Positions 29,595 to 41,535 of a stretch of DNA of 64,000 nt are shown here, in pieces. A program made the translations under genes and the position numbers. Position 1 is the stretch's first letter. Every line of letters starts with the position of its first letter. The DNA is from Aquabacterium humicola (GTDB taxonomy: Bacteria; Pseudomonadota; Gammaproteobacteria; Burkholderiales; Burkholderiaceae_C). The DNA lies in assembly GCF_030167915.1 (NCBI RefSeq), contig NZ_JARGNB010000009.1, positions 1 to 64,000 of the forward strand, read 5' to 3'. Under the pieces are notes generated by a model that was given only the letters and a program-made list of their open reading frames with translations, did not search any database and had not been told where the DNA came from.

Positions 29595-29609
29595 ATGCGC
29601 AGTGCGCAT
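29595..29609. repeat. 15-bp near-perfect palindrome
   Basis: ATGCGCA and TGCGCAT flank a single G. It lies in the 167-bp space between typA and the DMT transporter start at 29511, so it could be an operator for the transporter gene. No regulator gene is adjacent. Immediately beside it, an 8-bp inverted repeat (29672-29688) overlaps the typA stop codon but has no T tract. Confidence 0.4.
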
Positions 29610-29678
29610 GGCCGGGCGCGCAGCGGCCGTCGCGGAGCGTTCACCGTGAAACGGGAGCGTGCGCGACGCGGGGCTGCT

Positions 29679-31496
<1,818 letters not shown>

Positions 31497-31514
31497 GGTC
31501 GTCTCTTTGGGAAT

Positions 31515-32471
31515 TCAGGCCGCGGCGGGCTGCGGGGCATGCTGCAGCAGCGCCTGCACTTCGGGCGGGCTGAGCAGGCGATCGGCGATCAGCTCGCCGG
31601 CGGTGATGTGGGCGCTGCCGAGAAAGGCGCCGGGTTCGGGGCCGTAGACGCGCACTTCCGGCGCGTCCGCGTGCTTCACGCGCCGGCGCAGGCCGGACAG
31701 GAAGCGGCCGGCCTCGTCGGCGTCGAGCACCAGGCTCGGCCAGTCGGCCAGCAGCGCGTCGGGCGGCAGCAGTCGCTCGATGCGTTGGTCCTCGGTCATC
31801 GCTTCGAGCTGCTCGATCGTCACGGCGTCGGCGAGCGCCAAGCCGCCGGTGCCGGTGCGCCGCAGCGCCGCCAGGTGCGCGCCGCAGCCCAGCGCCTCGC
31901 CGATGTCCTCGGCGAGCGTGCGGATGTAGGTGCCCTTGCTGCAGCGCACGTCGATCACCAGCGTGCGATCGTGCCACGCGACGATGTCGAGCGAGTGAAT
32001 CGTGATCCGGCGCGGCGTGCGCTCGATCTCGACGCCCGCACGCGCGTACTCGTACAGCGCCTTGCCGTCCTTCTTGACCGCCGAGTGCATCGGCGGCAGC
32101 TGGTCGATGGTGCCGATGAAGCGCGCGCACGCGGCGTCGACGCCCGAGCGGTCGACGTTCACCGGCCGGGTCTCGAACACCTCGCCTTCGAGGTCGCCGG
32201 TCGAGCGGCGCTCGCCGAGCGTGATGGTCGCGCGGTAGGCCTTGTCGGCATCGAGGCTGACCTGCGAGAACTTGGTCGCGGCGCCGAAGCACAGCGGCAG
32301 CAGCCCCGTGGCCAGCGGGTCCAGCGTGCCGGTATGGCCGCCCTTTTCCGCGCGCAGCAGCCACTTCGCCTTCTGCAAGGCGTCGTTGCTCGTCCAGCCC
32401 AGCGGCTTGTCGAGCAGCAGCACACCGTGCAGGGCACGGCGTACCTGGCGCTGGCGCGTCGGGCGAGTCAT
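31515..32471 (-). CDS. truB: tRNA pseudouridine(55) synthase
   Basis: The 318-residue enzyme makes pseudouridine 55 in the T-loop of tRNAs. The catalytic aspartate is D51 in [12 protein letters not shown], preceded by [15 protein letters not shown]. The ATP-independent TruB fold is followed by a short PUA-like C-terminal part. It lies seven bp after rbfA, as in many proteobacterial operons. Confidence 0.95.
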   Translation of the reverse strand: MTRPTRQRQVRRALHGVLLLDKPLGWTSNDALQKAKWLLRAEKGGHTGTLDPLATGLLPLCFGAATKFSQVSLDADKAYRATITLGERRSTGDLEGEVFETRPVNVDRSGVDAACARFIGTIDQLPPMHSAVKKDGKALYEYARAGVEIERTPRRITIHSLDIVAWHDRTLVIDVRCSKGTYIRTLAEDIGEALGCGAHLAALRRTGTGGLALADAVTIEQLEAMTEDQRIERLLPPDALLADWPSLVLDADEAGRFLSGLRRRVKHADAPEVRVYGPEPGAFLGSAHITAGELIADRLLSPPEVQALLQHAPQPAAA

Positions 32472-32478
32472 CGCGGCC

Positions 32479-32844
32479 TCAGTCTTCCTTCGCGCGTGTC
32501 GCGTTGGCCTTGTTGATCAAGGCCGACAGCTCGGCCGCATGCTCGGTCGTGCGATCGAACTGGAAGTGCAAGGTCGGCACGGTATGGATCTGCAGGCGCT
32601 TGAAGAGGCCGTTGCGCAGGTAGCCGGCGGCCTCGTTCAGGCCGTCCTGGCACTCGTCGGGGCTGCCGACCAGCACCGAGAAGTAGACCTTGGCATGCGC
32701 GTAGTCCGCCGACACGTCGACGCTGTTGAGCGTGACCATGCCGATGCGCGGATCCTTCAGCTCGCGGATCAGCTCGGCCAGATCACGCTGGATCTGGTCG
32801 GCGACGCGGAAGCTGCGGTTGGGAATCGATTTCTTGTGGCGCAT
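32479..32844 (-). CDS. rbfA: 30S ribosome-binding factor A
   Basis: The 121-residue KH-like protein helps mature the 16S rRNA 5' end and is needed for cold adaptation. Landmarks are [33 protein letters not shown] and [17 protein letters not shown]. It follows infB, but a strong hairpin lies in the 91-bp gap, so part of the transcription may stop before it. Confidence 0.94.
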   Translation of the reverse strand: MRHKKSIPNRSFRVADQIQRDLAELIRELKDPRIGMVTLNSVDVSADYAHAKVYFSVLVGSPDECQDGLNEAAGYLRNGLFKRLQIHTVPTLHFQFDRTTEHAAELSALINKANATRAKED

Positions 32845-32885
32845 GTCGGTGCTCCATGGTCCGTTGCGGCCCCCTCAAACACAAA

Positions 32886-32911
32886 CCCCGCCTTCTTTTG
32901 GGAAGGCGGGG
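32886..32911 (-). terminator. Terminator-like hairpin between infB and rbfA
   Basis: A perfect 10-bp stem (CCCCGCCTTC/GAAGGCGGGG) surrounds a 6-base loop. Read on the reverse strand it is followed by TTTGTGTTTG, a broken T tract. It sits 25 bp after the infB stop and 41 bp before the rbfA start, inside an otherwise tight operon. It probably gives partial termination or an RNA processing point. Confidence 0.65.
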
Positions 32912-32935
32912 TCCGCGTATGGAGCGGCAGCCGCC

Positions 32936-35845
32936 TTAGAGGGTTCGGGCGACTTCCTTGACCTCGAAGATCTCGAGCTGGTCGCCTTCCTTGATGTCGT
33001 TGAAGTTCTTGAGCTTGATACCGCACTCGAAGCCTTCGTTGACCTCCCGCACGTCGTCCTTCATGCGCTTGACCGACTCGATGTCGCCCGTGTAGACGAC
33101 CACGTTGTCGCGCAGCAGTCGGAAGCGCGCGTTGCGGCGCACGACGCCGTTGGTGACCATGCAGCCGGCGACCGTGCCGATCTTCGACGCGACGAAGACG
33201 GTGCGGATCTCGGCCGAGCCGATGACCTCTTCGCGCTGCTCCGGCGCCAGCATGCCGGACATCGCCGCCTTCACCTCGTCGACCGCGTCGTAGATGATGT
33301 TGTAGTAGCGCAGGTCGACGTCGTTGCCCTCGGCGAGCTTGCGCGCACCGGCGTCGGCACGCACGTTGAAGCCGATGATGACGGCCTTCGACGCGATCGC
33401 CAGGTTGACGTCGCTCTCGCTGATGCCGCCGACCGCCGCGTGCACGATCTGCACCTTGACCTCGTCGGTCGACAGCTTGACCAGCGACTGCGCCAGCGCT
33501 TCCTGCGAACCCTGCACGTCGGCCTTGATGATCAGCGCCAGCGTCTGTGCCTGGCCCTCGCCCATGTTGTCGAACATGTTCTCGAGCTTGGCGGCCTGGC
33601 GCTTGTTCAGCGTGACCTCGCGGTACTTGCCCTGGCGGAAGGTCGCGACCTCGCGGGCGCGGCGCTCGTCGGTCAGCACCATGAACTCGTCACCGGCCTG
33701 CGGGACCTCGGTCAGGCCCTGGATCTCGACCGGGATCGACGGACCGGCTTCCTGGATCGTCTTGCCGTCTTCGTCGAGCATCGCGCGCACGCGGCCGTAG
33801 CTCGAGCCCGCCAGCACGACGTCGCCGCGCTTGAGCGTGCCCGACTGCACCAGCACCGTGGCGACCGGACCGCGGCCCTTGTCGAGCTTGGCTTCGATCA
33901 CCAGGCCCTTGGCCGGGGCATCGACCGGTGCGGTCAACTCCAGCACTTCGGCCTGCAGCAGCACCTGCTCGAGCAGGTCGTCGACGCCCTGGCCGGTCTT
34001 GGCCGACACCGCCACGAACGGCGAATCGCCACCGAAGTCTTCCGGCACCACCTGCTCGGCGACCAGCTCGCCCTTCAGGCGCTCGACGTTGGCTTCCGGC
34101 TTGTCGATCTTGTTCATCGCCACGACGATCGGCACCTTGGCCGACTTCGCGTGGTGGATGGCTTCCTTGGTCTGCGGCATCACGCCGTCGTCCGCCGCGA
34201 CCACCAGGATCACGATGTCGGTGGCGTTGGCGCCGCGGGCACGCATCGCGGTGAACGCGGCGTGGCCCGGGGTGTCGAGGAAGGTGATCGTGCCGCGCGG
34301 CGTCTCGACGTGGTAGGCGCCGATGTGCTGCGTGATGCCGCCCGCTTCGCCGGCCGCGACGCGGGTGCGGCGGATGTAGTCGAGCAGCGAGGTCTTGCCA
34401 TGGTCGACGTGACCCATGATGGTGACCACCGGCGCACGCGGCTGCAGCTCTGCTTCGGTCGTGGCGTGCTCTTCGACGAGAAAGGCTTCCGGATCGTCCA
34501 GCTTCGCAGCCAGCGCCTTGTGGCCCATTTCCTCGACGACGATCATCGCCGTCTCCTGGTCCAGCTGCTGGTTGATCGTCACCATCTGGCCCAGCTTCAT
34601 CAGCTGCTTGATGACCTCGCTGGCCTTGACGCTCATCTTGTGCGCCAGGTCGGCGACGCTGATGGTCTCGGGGATGTGAACCTCCTGGATGACGGGTTCG
34701 CTCGGCGCGTTGTAGCTCGGCGCGTCGTCGCCGCGGTCGCCGCGACGGCCACCGCGAGGTGCACGCCAGCCGGCACGCCCGGCGCTGGAATCGGTGCGGC
34801 CCTTCAGCGCAGCGCGCTTCTTCGCCGCGTCGTCAGCCCAGCTCGACGACAGCTTCTCGGACTTGACCGACTTCTTGTCGCCCGGCTTCGCACCGGCGCC
34901 AGCCGGCGCGGCAGCGCCCGGAGCGGCCTTGGGCTTGTGGATCGTGCCGGTGATGCCTTCCTTCGCGGCGGCCGGCTTGGCTTCTTCCGGCTTCTTCGCG
35001 GTCAGCACCTTCTTCGGCGCGTTCATCATCGCGCGGATCGCGGCGGCCTCGGCCTCGGCAGCCTTGCGACGCTTCTCCAGATCGACCAGGCGCTGCTTCT
35101 CCACGGCCTCGTCGGTCCCGGCCTTGACGACCCGCAGGCCCGGCTTCGGGGCATCGGGCGGCGGCGCCGCAGGCTTCGCGGCGGCCGGCGCGGGCGCGGC
35201 CACCGGGGCGGCGGCCTTCTCGGCGGCCGGCGCCTTGTCGGCGGCGGGCGCCTTGTCGGACGACGGCGTCGTCGCGGCCTTCTCGATCGCCGCGGCGGCA
35301 GCCGCCTCGGCAGCCTTCGCCGCGGCTTCGGCCGCTTCGCGCGCCGCGGCTTCGGCGGCGGCCCTGGCCGCGGCTTCGGCGGCCTCGCGGGCCTGGCGTT
35401 CTGCTTCCTCGCGACGCGCCTGTTCGGCGGCGAGCTCCTCGGCCTGGCGGCGCAGCGCCTCGGCTTGCGCGCGCGCTTCTTCCTCGCGGCGCTGCAGCTC
35501 GGCCTCGTCGGCCTGCGGCGTGGCGGGGGCTTCGGCCGGCAGGTCGTCGCGCTTGACGAAGACGCGCTTCTTGCGCACCTCGACCTGGATCGTGCGGGCC
35601 TTGCCGGAGGCGTCGGCCTGCTTGATCTCGCTGGTCGACTTGCGCGTCAGCGTGATCTTCTTGCGATCGCCGCCGGCGGTGCCGTGGGCGGTGCGCAAGT
35701 AGTCGAGCAGGCGCTCCTTGTCGGCTTCGGTGAGCGCGTCGTCGGGCGACTTCTTCGCGACACCGGCAGACTGCAGCTGCTCGAGCAGCGTCCCGGCAGG
35801 ACGGTTCAGCTCGGCTGCGAACTGGGCGACGGTGGTCACGGCCAT
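32936..35845 (-). CDS. infB: Translation initiation factor IF-2
   Basis: The 969-residue protein has an N-terminal IF2-N domain ([24 protein letters not shown]), a long Ala/Glu/Lys/Pro-rich linker (about 110-370), a second IF2-N segment, and a G domain with [14 protein letters not shown] around residue 475-490, DTPGHAAF and NKIDKPEA. Domains II-IV follow and end [16 protein letters not shown]. It delivers initiator tRNA to the 30S subunit. The gene is 57 bp downstream of nusA. Confidence 0.96.
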   Translation of the reverse strand: MAVTTVAQFAAELNRPAGTLLEQLQSAGVAKKSPDDALTEADKERLLDYLRTAHGTAGGDRKKITLTRKSTSEIKQADASGKARTIQVEVRKKRVFVKRDDLPAEAPATPQADEAELQRREEEARAQAEALRRQAEELAAEQARREEAERQAREAAEAAARAAAEAAAREAAEAAAKAAEAAAAAAIEKAATTPSSDKAPAADKAPAAEKAAAPVAAPAPAAAKPAAPPPDAPKPGLRVVKAGTDEAVEKQRLVDLEKRRKAAEAEAAAIRAMMNAPKKVLTAKKPEEAKPAAAKEGITGTIHKPKAAPGAAAPAGAGAKPGDKKSVKSEKLSSSWADDAAKKRAALKGRTDSSAGRAGWRAPRGGRRGDRGDDAPSYNAPSEPVIQEVHIPETISVADLAHKMSVKASEVIKQLMKLGQMVTINQQLDQETAMIVVEEMGHKALAAKLDDPEAFLVEEHATTEAELQPRAPVVTIMGHVDHGKTSLLDYIRRTRVAAGEAGGITQHIGAYHVETPRGTITFLDTPGHAAFTAMRARGANATDIVILVVAADDGVMPQTKEAIHHAKSAKVPIVVAMNKIDKPEANVERLKGELVAEQVVPEDFGGDSPFVAVSAKTGQGVDDLLEQVLLQAEVLELTAPVDAPAKGLVIEAKLDKGRGPVATVLVQSGTLKRGDVVLAGSSYGRVRAMLDEDGKTIQEAGPSIPVEIQGLTEVPQAGDEFMVLTDERRAREVATFRQGKYREVTLNKRQAAKLENMFDNMGEGQAQTLALIIKADVQGSQEALAQSLVKLSTDEVKVQIVHAAVGGISESDVNLAIASKAVIIGFNVRADAGARKLAEGNDVDLRYYNIIYDAVDEVKAAMSGMLAPEQREEVIGSAEIRTVFVASKIGTVAGCMVTNGVVRRNARFRLLRDNVVVYTGDIESVKRMKDDVREVNEGFECGIKLKNFNDIKEGDQLEIFEVKEVARTL

Positions 35846-35902
35846 TGGCGGGTTCCTTGCTTGGACTTCGGTGCGGTCATCAGGGGTGATTCAGAGGGCG
35901 CA

Positions 35903-37393
35903 TCACGCCGTGAACCAGTGCTCCCGTGCCTTCATGATCAGGGCCTTGGCGGCCGTCTCGTCGAGCGCGGTCATCTCCACCAGCTCGTCGACGGCCAGGT
36001 CGGCCAGGTCGTCGCGGGTGTGCACGCCGCCATCGGCCAGCTTGCCGATGAGCTCGGGCGTCAGGCCCCGGCCGTCGAACTGCAGGTCGCGCAGGTCCTG
36101 CGAGACCTCCTCGACCGACTCCTCGTGCGCGATCTCCATCGTCAGCAGCGCATCCTTGGCGCGCGTGCGCAGCTCGGTGATGGTGTCCTCGTCGAAGGAT
36201 TCCATCTCCAGCATCTCCTGCAGCGGCACGTAGGCCACTTCCTCGAGGCTGGTGAAGCCTTCGGAAATCAGGATATCGGCGACTTCCTCGTCGACGTCGA
36301 GCTTCTCGACGAAGAGCTTGCGGATCGAGTCGCTCTCCTGCGCCTGCTTGGCGTGCGACTCCTCGGCCGTCATGATGTTGATGCGCCAGCCGGTGAGCTC
36401 GGACGCCAGGCGGACGTTCTGGCCGCCGCGGCCGATGGCGATCGCGAGGTTTTCCTCGTCGACGACCACGTCCATCGCGTGCTTCTCCTCGTCGACGACG
36501 ATGGACTGCACGTTGGCCGGCGCCAGCGCACCGATGACGAACTGCGCCGGGTCGTCCGACCACAGCACGATGTCGACACGTTCGCCGGCGAGCTCGTTGG
36601 TCACCGCGTTGACACGCGAACCGCGCACGCCGACGCAGGTGCCGATGGGATCGACGCGCTTGTCGTGCGAGACGACGGCGATCTTCGCGCGCGAGCCGGC
36701 GTCGCGGGCACAGCTCTTGATCTCGAGCAGGCCCTGCTCCATCTCGGGCACTTCCTGCGCGAAGAGCTCCTTCATGAAGTCGGGCGACGAGCGCGACAGC
36801 ATGATCTGCGGGCCGCGCGCGGTCGGGTCGATGCCGGCGATATAGGCCCGCACCCGGTCGCCCGTGCGCAGGTTCTCCTTCGGGATCATCTCGTTGCGCT
36901 TCAGGCGGCCTTCGACGCGGCCCGACTCGACGATGAGGTCACCCTTGTCCAGGCGCTTGACCGTGCCGACGAAGATCTTGTCGCCGCGCGACAGGAAGTC
37001 GTTCAGCAGCGTCTCGCGTTCGGCGTCGCGGATCTTCTGCAGGATCACCTGCTTGGCAGCCATCGCGCCGATGCGACCGATCGGCACCGACTCGATCGGC
37101 TCCTCGATGTGGTCGTCGACCTCGATGTCGGAAATCTGCTCCTTGGCCTCGAACAGCAGGATCTCGGAATCGGGCAGCTGCAGGCCGGCCTCGTCCGGCA
37201 CGACGTGCCAGCGGCGGAAAGTCTCGTACTCGCCGGTTTCCCGGTCGACCGACACGCGAATGTCCACCTCGCCGCCGTGCAGCTTCTTCGTCGCCTGAGC
37301 GAGCGCCGCTTCGACCGCGCCGAACACGACATCGCGGTCCACGCTCTTTTCGCGAGAGATGGCATCGACCAGCATCAACATTTCGCGGTTCAT
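35903..37393 (-). CDS. nusA: Transcription termination/antitermination protein NusA
   Basis: The 496-residue protein has the N-terminal RNA polymerase-binding domain ([19 protein letters not shown]), an S1 domain (about 135-200), two KH domains (around [16 protein letters not shown] and [16 protein letters not shown]) and two C-terminal acidic repeats, as in proteobacterial NusA of this length. It regulates pausing, termination and antitermination. Its ATG shares one base with the rimP stop (TGATG). Confidence 0.96.
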   Translation of the reverse strand: MNREMLMLVDAISREKSVDRDVVFGAVEAALAQATKKLHGGEVDIRVSVDRETGEYETFRRWHVVPDEAGLQLPDSEILLFEAKEQISDIEVDDHIEEPIESVPIGRIGAMAAKQVILQKIRDAERETLLNDFLSRGDKIFVGTVKRLDKGDLIVESGRVEGRLKRNEMIPKENLRTGDRVRAYIAGIDPTARGPQIMLSRSSPDFMKELFAQEVPEMEQGLLEIKSCARDAGSRAKIAVVSHDKRVDPIGTCVGVRGSRVNAVTNELAGERVDIVLWSDDPAQFVIGALAPANVQSIVVDEEKHAMDVVVDEENLAIAIGRGGQNVRLASELTGWRINIMTAEESHAKQAQESDSIRKLFVEKLDVDEEVADILISEGFTSLEEVAYVPLQEMLEMESFDEDTITELRTRAKDALLTMEIAHEESVEEVSQDLRDLQFDGRGLTPELIGKLADGGVHTRDDLADLAVDELVEMTALDETAAKALIMKAREHWFTA

Positions 37394-37992
37394 CAGTCCT
37401 GACCTCCGTCGTTCTCCTGGGGCACGGTGTCCTCGGTGCGGCGACGACCCTTGAAGTCGATCACCGGCACGAGACGCGCCTCACGCACTTCGTCGAGTGC
37501 AAATTCGAAAGCTTGTTCGGTGGGTTGCGCCGGCGCTGAGGCCCCGGCGGCGGCTTTGGCCGCGGCCTTCGCAGCCGTCTTCGACAGCGGTGCCGGCGGC
37601 GGCAGCACCAGGCGCCAGCCGGCGTCGTCGCGGCGCTCGAGCGTGCCGCGCCACTTCTTGCGGTTCTGGAAGGGCTGGCGCAGCGTCACCTCGACCTCGC
37701 TGCCGGCGAAGCGCTCGTAGTCGGCCTCGTTGCGAAGCGGCCGGTCCAGGCCCGGCGAGGACACCTCGAGGCGCGCGTAGTCGACCGCGTCGACCTCCAG
37801 CACCAGCTGCAGCTGGCGCGTGACCAGCTCGCAGTCGTCGACCGTCAGCACGTCGCCCGGCCCGGTATCGTAGGCACGGCCCGGCAGCCGGTCGATCGTC
37901 ACGCGCAGCAAGCCACCCGCCGACCGTTCGACGTCGACGACTTCGTAACCCATGCCGCTGACGGTCCGCTCGACCGTGGCCTGCCAATTCAT
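37393..37992 (-). CDS. rimP: Ribosome maturation factor RimP
   Basis: The 199-residue protein is needed for 30S maturation. N-terminal [22 protein letters not shown] and [12 protein letters not shown] are family signatures. An Ala/Lys-rich insert (about 145-165) lies in the C-terminal domain, making it longer than the usual 150-160 residues. The ATG at 37992 is chosen; an in-frame ATG at 38130 would add 46 residues but falls inside the leader hairpin and is not conserved in the family. Confidence 0.92.
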   Translation of the reverse strand: MNWQATVERTVSGMGYEVVDVERSAGGLLRVTIDRLPGRAYDTGPGDVLTVDDCELVTRQLQLVLEVDAVDYARLEVSSPGLDRPLRNEADYERFAGSEVEVTLRQPFQNRKKWRGTLERRDDAGWRLVLPPPAPLSKTAAKAAAKAAAGASAPAQPTEQAFEFALDEVREARLVPVIDFKGRRRTEDTVPQENDGGQD

Positions 37993-38047
37993 CGTGTTCG
38001 GATCTGCCCTGTTCGGGTTTGCTGCCGCTGAGATAACGAGATGCACC

Positions 38048-38095
38048 AAAAAAACCGCGCTGACCACTGTGCTGATACAACGCACGAAACGCGGT
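38048..38095 (-). terminator. Second terminator-like hairpin in the rimP leader
   Basis: On the reverse strand ACCGCG (95-90) pairs with CGCGGT (59-54), with a 4-bp apical hairpin GTGC/GCAC inside, and is followed by seven consecutive T (positions 38054-38048). The stem is shorter and looser than the one upstream. It lies about 55 bp before the rimP start. With the first hairpin it forms a tandem, compatible with an attenuator ahead of rimP-nusA-infB. Confidence 0.5.
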
Positions 38096-38100
38096 CGAGC

Positions 38101-38130
38101 AAAAAAAATGGGCTGGATGAATCCGCCCAT
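38101..38130 (-). terminator. First terminator-like hairpin in the rimP leader
   Basis: On the reverse strand ATGGGCGGAT pairs with ATCC-A-GCCCAT (one bulged base, 2-base loop) and runs straight into eight T (38108-38101). This is a strong intrinsic terminator form. It begins only about 17 bases after the predicted transcription start and lies upstream of rimP, so it would act on the operon's own leader. No other reverse-strand gene ends nearby that would need it. Confidence 0.65.
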
Positions 38131-38153
38131 TCAGCTCAACAGCGAAAGCGCTA

Positions 38154-38182
38154 ATTGTAGCCCGCAAGAGATGTGCCGACAA
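38154..38182 (-). promoter_or_regulatory. Sigma70-type promoter for rimP-nusA-infB operon
   Basis: On the reverse strand TTGTCG (38182-38177) and TACAAT (38159-38154) are separated by 17 bases, close to consensus and with ideal spacing. A start near 38147 would give a leader of about 155 bases before rimP, containing both terminator-like hairpins. Confidence 0.65.
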
Positions 38183-38279
38183 GCCTGAGGGTCTGCCGGA
38201 CGCACTGCGTGCGAGAATTTCGGGCTCCCCGCGGCGCTGCACGCCCGCGACCCCAGAACCACGACACAGGACATCCTCC

Positions 38280-39065
38280 ATGGGCTTTCTCGCCGGCAAG
38301 CGCTTGCTGATCACCGGGGTCCTCAACAACCGCTCGATCGCCTACGGCATCGCCCGTGCCTGCCACCGCGAGGGCGCCGAGCTGGCCTTCAGCTACCAGG
38401 GCGAGCGCTTCAAGGATCGGATCACGGAGTTCGCCGCCGAGTTCGGCTCCAAGCTCGTCTTCGAGTGCGACGTGGCCGACGACGCGCAGATCGAGCGCCT
38501 GTTCGCCCAGCTCGGCGAGGCCTGGGACAGCTTCGACGGCTTCGTGCACGCCATCGCCTTCGCGCCGCGCGAGGCCATCGCCGGCGACTTCCTCGAGGGC
38601 CTCTCCCGCGAGAACTTCCGCATCGCGCACGAGATCTCGGCCTACAGCTTCCCGGCGATGGCCAAGGCCGCGCTGCCCAGGCTGCGCAGCGGTGCGGCGC
38701 TGGTGACGCTGAGCTACCTGGGCGCCGCGCGCTATGTGCCGAACTACAACACCATGGGCCTGGCCAAGGCCTCGCTCGAATCGAGCGTGCGCTTCCTGGC
38801 GCAGAGCCTCGGGGCCAGGGGCGTGCGCGTCAACGCGATCTCGGCCGGCCCGATAAAGACGCTGGCGGCCTCGGGCATCAAGGACTTCGGCAAGCTGCTG
38901 ACCGAGTTCGCCCGCACGACCCCGATCCGCCGCACGATCACGATCGACGACGTCGGCAACGCCGCCGCGTTCCTGCTGTCGGACCTGGCCGGCGGCATCA
39001 GCGCGGAGACCCTGTACGTCGACGGCGGCTTCAGCCACGTCGCCGTAGGCGACGACCAGGGGTGA
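38280..39065 (+). CDS. fabI: Enoyl-[acyl-carrier-protein] reductase (NADH)
   Basis: The 261-residue short-chain dehydrogenase reduces enoyl-ACP in fatty acid elongation. It begins [23 protein letters not shown]; the catalytic pair is Y156 and K163 in [11 protein letters not shown], at the same numbers as in the well-studied enzyme. It is divergent from rimP. Its last codons and stop lie in the first unit of a 25-bp tandem repeat, giving the C-terminal tail AVGDDQG. Confidence 0.95.
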   Translation: MGFLAGKRLLITGVLNNRSIAYGIARACHREGAELAFSYQGERFKDRITEFAAEFGSKLVFECDVADDAQIERLFAQLGEAWDSFDGFVHAIAFAPREAIAGDFLEGLSRENFRIAHEISAYSFPAMAKAALPRLRSGAALVTLSYLGAARYVPNYNTMGLAKASLESSVRFLAQSLGARGVRVNAISAGPIKTLAASGIKDFGKLLTEFARTTPIRRTITIDDVGNAAAFLLSDLAGGISAETLYVDGGFSHVAVGDDQG

Positions 39066-39110
39066 TGCCGTAGGCGACGACCAGGGCTGAAGCCGTAGGC
39101 GACGACCAGG
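39042..39110. repeat. 25-bp tandem repeat, three copies, across the fabI stop
   Basis: The 19-base core GCCGTAGGCGACGACCAGG begins at 39042, 39067 and 39092, an exact 25-base period. The linkers are GGTGAT and GCTGAA. The first copy encodes the end of FabI; the others follow the stop codon, and TGA is repeated in the linkers. It lies between fabI and the convergent decarboxylase gene. Confidence 0.9.
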
Positions 39111-39132
39111 GCCGGCCGCCGCAGACGACGGC

Positions 39133-41391
39133 TCAGTCGCGCACGCAATCGACCGCGTAGCGGCGCCCGCCGGCGCCGTCGTCGACCTCGACGAGGCCGT
39201 GAACGTCGGTGTCGAAGCCCGGGAAGCGGGCGTTGAACTCGCGCGTGAAGCGCAGGTACTGGACGATCTTGCGGTTGAAGCGCTCGCCCGGGATCAGCAG
39301 CGGGATGCCCGGCGGGTACGGCGTCAGCAGCGAGGTCGTGATGCGGCCTTCCAACTGGTCGATGTCCACCCGCTCGGTGTCGCGGTGCGCGATGCGCGCG
39401 TAGGCCTCGCTCGGCTTCATCGCCGGCTGCAGGTCCGACAGGTACATGTCGGTCGTCAGCCGCGCGATATCGCCCTTCGCGTAGGTCTCGTGGATCGCCT
39501 GGCAGAGGTCGCGCAGGCCCATGCGCTCGTACTTCGGCTGCGCGGCGCAGAACTCCGGCAGGATGCGCCACAGCGGCGCGTTGCGGTCGTAGTCGTCCTT
39601 GAACTGCTGCAGCGCGGTCAGCAGCGTGTTCCAGCGGCCCTTGGTGATGCCGATGGTGAACAGGATGAAGAACGAGTACAGGCCGGTCTTCTCCACGACC
39701 ACGCCATGCTCGGCCAGGAACTTGGTGACGATCGACGCCGGGATGCCGGTCTTGGCGAACTTGCCGGACATGTCCATGCCCGGGGTGATGATCGTGCTCT
39801 TGATCGGGTCGAGCATGTTGAAGCCCGACGCCAGGTTGCCGAAGCCGTGCCACTTCTCGTTGGCCTTGAGGATCCAGCCATCGGCACGGCCGATGCCCTC
39901 GTCGACCAGCTTGTCCGGCCCCCAGACCTTGAACCACCAGTCCTTGCCGTAGTCCTTGTCGACCTTGCGCATCGCGCGACGGAAGTCCATCGCCTCGACG
40001 ATGCTTTCCTCGACCAGCGCGGTGCCGCCGGGCGGCTCCATCATCGCCGCGGCGACATCGCAACTGGCGATGATCGAGTACTGCGGCGAGGTCGAGGTGT
40101 GCATCAGGTACGCCTCGTTGAACAGGTGGAAGTCGAGCTTCCTGGTCTGCGAGTCCTGCACCAGCACCTGCGAAGCCTGGCTGATGCCGGCGAGCAGCTT
40201 GTGCGTGCTCTGCGTCGCGTAGACCATCGCTTCCTTCGGCCGCGGCCGGCCCTTGCCCATCGCGTGGTAGGCGCCGTAGAACTTGTGGAAGGCCGCGTGC
40301 GGCAGCCAGGCCTCGTCGAAGTGCAGCGTGTCGATGTAGCCGTCCAGCTTGGCCTTGATCGTCTCGGTGTTGTAGAGCACGCCGTCGTAGGTGCTCTGCG
40401 TCAGCGTCAGGATGCGCGGCTTGACCTTCTTCGGGTCGACCCCGGCCAGCAGCGGGTTGGCGGCGATCTTGCGCCGGATCGTCTCCGGCGAGAACTCGCT
40501 TTCCGGGATCGGGCCGATGATGCCGTAGTGGTTGCGCGTCGGCGTCAGGAACACCGGCACCGCGCCGGTCATGATGATCGAGTGCAGGATCGACTTGTGG
40601 CAGTTGCGGTCCACCACCACCACGTCGCCCGGGGCCACCGTGTGGTGCCAGACCATCTTGTTGCTCGTCGACGTGCCGTTGGTGACGAAGAAGCAGTGGT
40701 CGGCGTTGAAGATGCGCGCCGCGTTCTTCTCGCTCGCCGCGACCGGGCCGGTGTGGTCGAGCAGCTGGCCGAGCTCCTCGACCGCGTTGCAGACGTCGGC
40801 ACGCAGCATGTTCTCGCCGAAGAACTGGTGGAACATCTGGCCCACCGGGCTCTTCAGGAACGCCACGCCGCCGGAGTGCCCCGGGCAGTGCCACGAGTAC
40901 GAGCCGTCCTGCGCGTAGTCCATCAGCGCCTTGAAGAACGGCGGCGCCAGTCCGTCGAGGTAGCTCTTGGCCTCGCGGATGATGTGCCGGGCGACGAACT
41001 CTGGCGTGTCCTCGAACATGTGGATGAAGCCGTGCAGCTCGCGCAGCACGTCGTTCGGCAGGTGCTGGCTGGTGCGCGTCTCGCCGTAGATGTAGATGGG
41101 GATGTCCGCGTTCTTGAAGCGGATCTCCTGGATGAACTTGCGCAGGCTCAGCACCGCCGGGTCGAGGTCCGGACCGGGCGTGAACTCGTTGTCGTCGATC
41201 GACAGGATGAAGGCGGAGGCGCGGCTCTGCTGCTGCGCGAACTGCGACAGGTCACCGTAGCTGGTGACGCCGATGACCTCCATGCCCTCCTTCTCCATCG
41301 CCTGCGCGAGCGCGCGGATGCCCAGGCCGGAGGTGTTCTCGGAACGGTAGTCCTCGTCGATGATGACGATCGGAAAGCGGAAGCGAAGCAT
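39133..41391 (-). CDS. Orn/Lys/Arg decarboxylase (fold type I, with N-terminal wing domain)
   Basis: The 752-residue protein matches the large decarboxylases: N-terminal receiver-like wing (about 1-130), PLP-binding core with K398 in STHKLLAG, HFDEAWLPHAAFH, and the C-terminal domain ending with the AVDCVRD tail. It decarboxylates lysine, ornithine or arginine to cadaverine, putrescine or agmatine. Substrate cannot be assigned from sequence read by eye. The product could feed the polyamine pathway encoded at the left of the window. It is convergent with fabI. Confidence 0.9.
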   Translation of the reverse strand: MLRFRFPIVIIDEDYRSENTSGLGIRALAQAMEKEGMEVIGVTSYGDLSQFAQQQSRASAFILSIDDNEFTPGPDLDPAVLSLRKFIQEIRFKNADIPIYIYGETRTSQHLPNDVLRELHGFIHMFEDTPEFVARHIIREAKSYLDGLAPPFFKALMDYAQDGSYSWHCPGHSGGVAFLKSPVGQMFHQFFGENMLRADVCNAVEELGQLLDHTGPVAASEKNAARIFNADHCFFVTNGTSTSNKMVWHHTVAPGDVVVVDRNCHKSILHSIIMTGAVPVFLTPTRNHYGIIGPIPESEFSPETIRRKIAANPLLAGVDPKKVKPRILTLTQSTYDGVLYNTETIKAKLDGYIDTLHFDEAWLPHAAFHKFYGAYHAMGKGRPRPKEAMVYATQSTHKLLAGISQASQVLVQDSQTRKLDFHLFNEAYLMHTSTSPQYSIIASCDVAAAMMEPPGGTALVEESIVEAMDFRRAMRKVDKDYGKDWWFKVWGPDKLVDEGIGRADGWILKANEKWHGFGNLASGFNMLDPIKSTIITPGMDMSGKFAKTGIPASIVTKFLAEHGVVVEKTGLYSFFILFTIGITKGRWNTLLTALQQFKDDYDRNAPLWRILPEFCAAQPKYERMGLRDLCQAIHETYAKGDIARLTTDMYLSDLQPAMKPSEAYARIAHRDTERVDIDQLEGRITTSLLTPYPPGIPLLIPGERFNRKIVQYLRFTREFNARFPGFDTDVHGLVEVDDGAGGRRYAVDCVRD

Positions 41392-41535
41392 CGACGCGGC
41401 TCCTTTGGAGCGGAGGGGAAATCCAGGGAGCGCGAAGTGTAGGACCGATTGCCATCGCGTCGATGACAGCCGCCGCAGCGGCCGCGGCGCTGGCTACACT
41501 GGACCGGACCGCGGCGCGGGCTCGGGAGTGCACGC

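Noticed and set aside
32726-37402. 1558-residue forward open frame across infB and nusA
   Set aside because: It is antisense to essential genes with clear families, and its repeats only mirror the Ala-rich linker of IF-2.
37992-38130. 46-residue N-terminal extension of RimP from the ATG at 38130
   Set aside because: The extra residues are not part of the family, the ATG lies in the leader terminator hairpin and there is no good ribosome site.
39042-39110. CRISPR array
   Set aside because: The repeat is only three contiguous units with 6-base linkers and no unique spacers; no cas genes are present.
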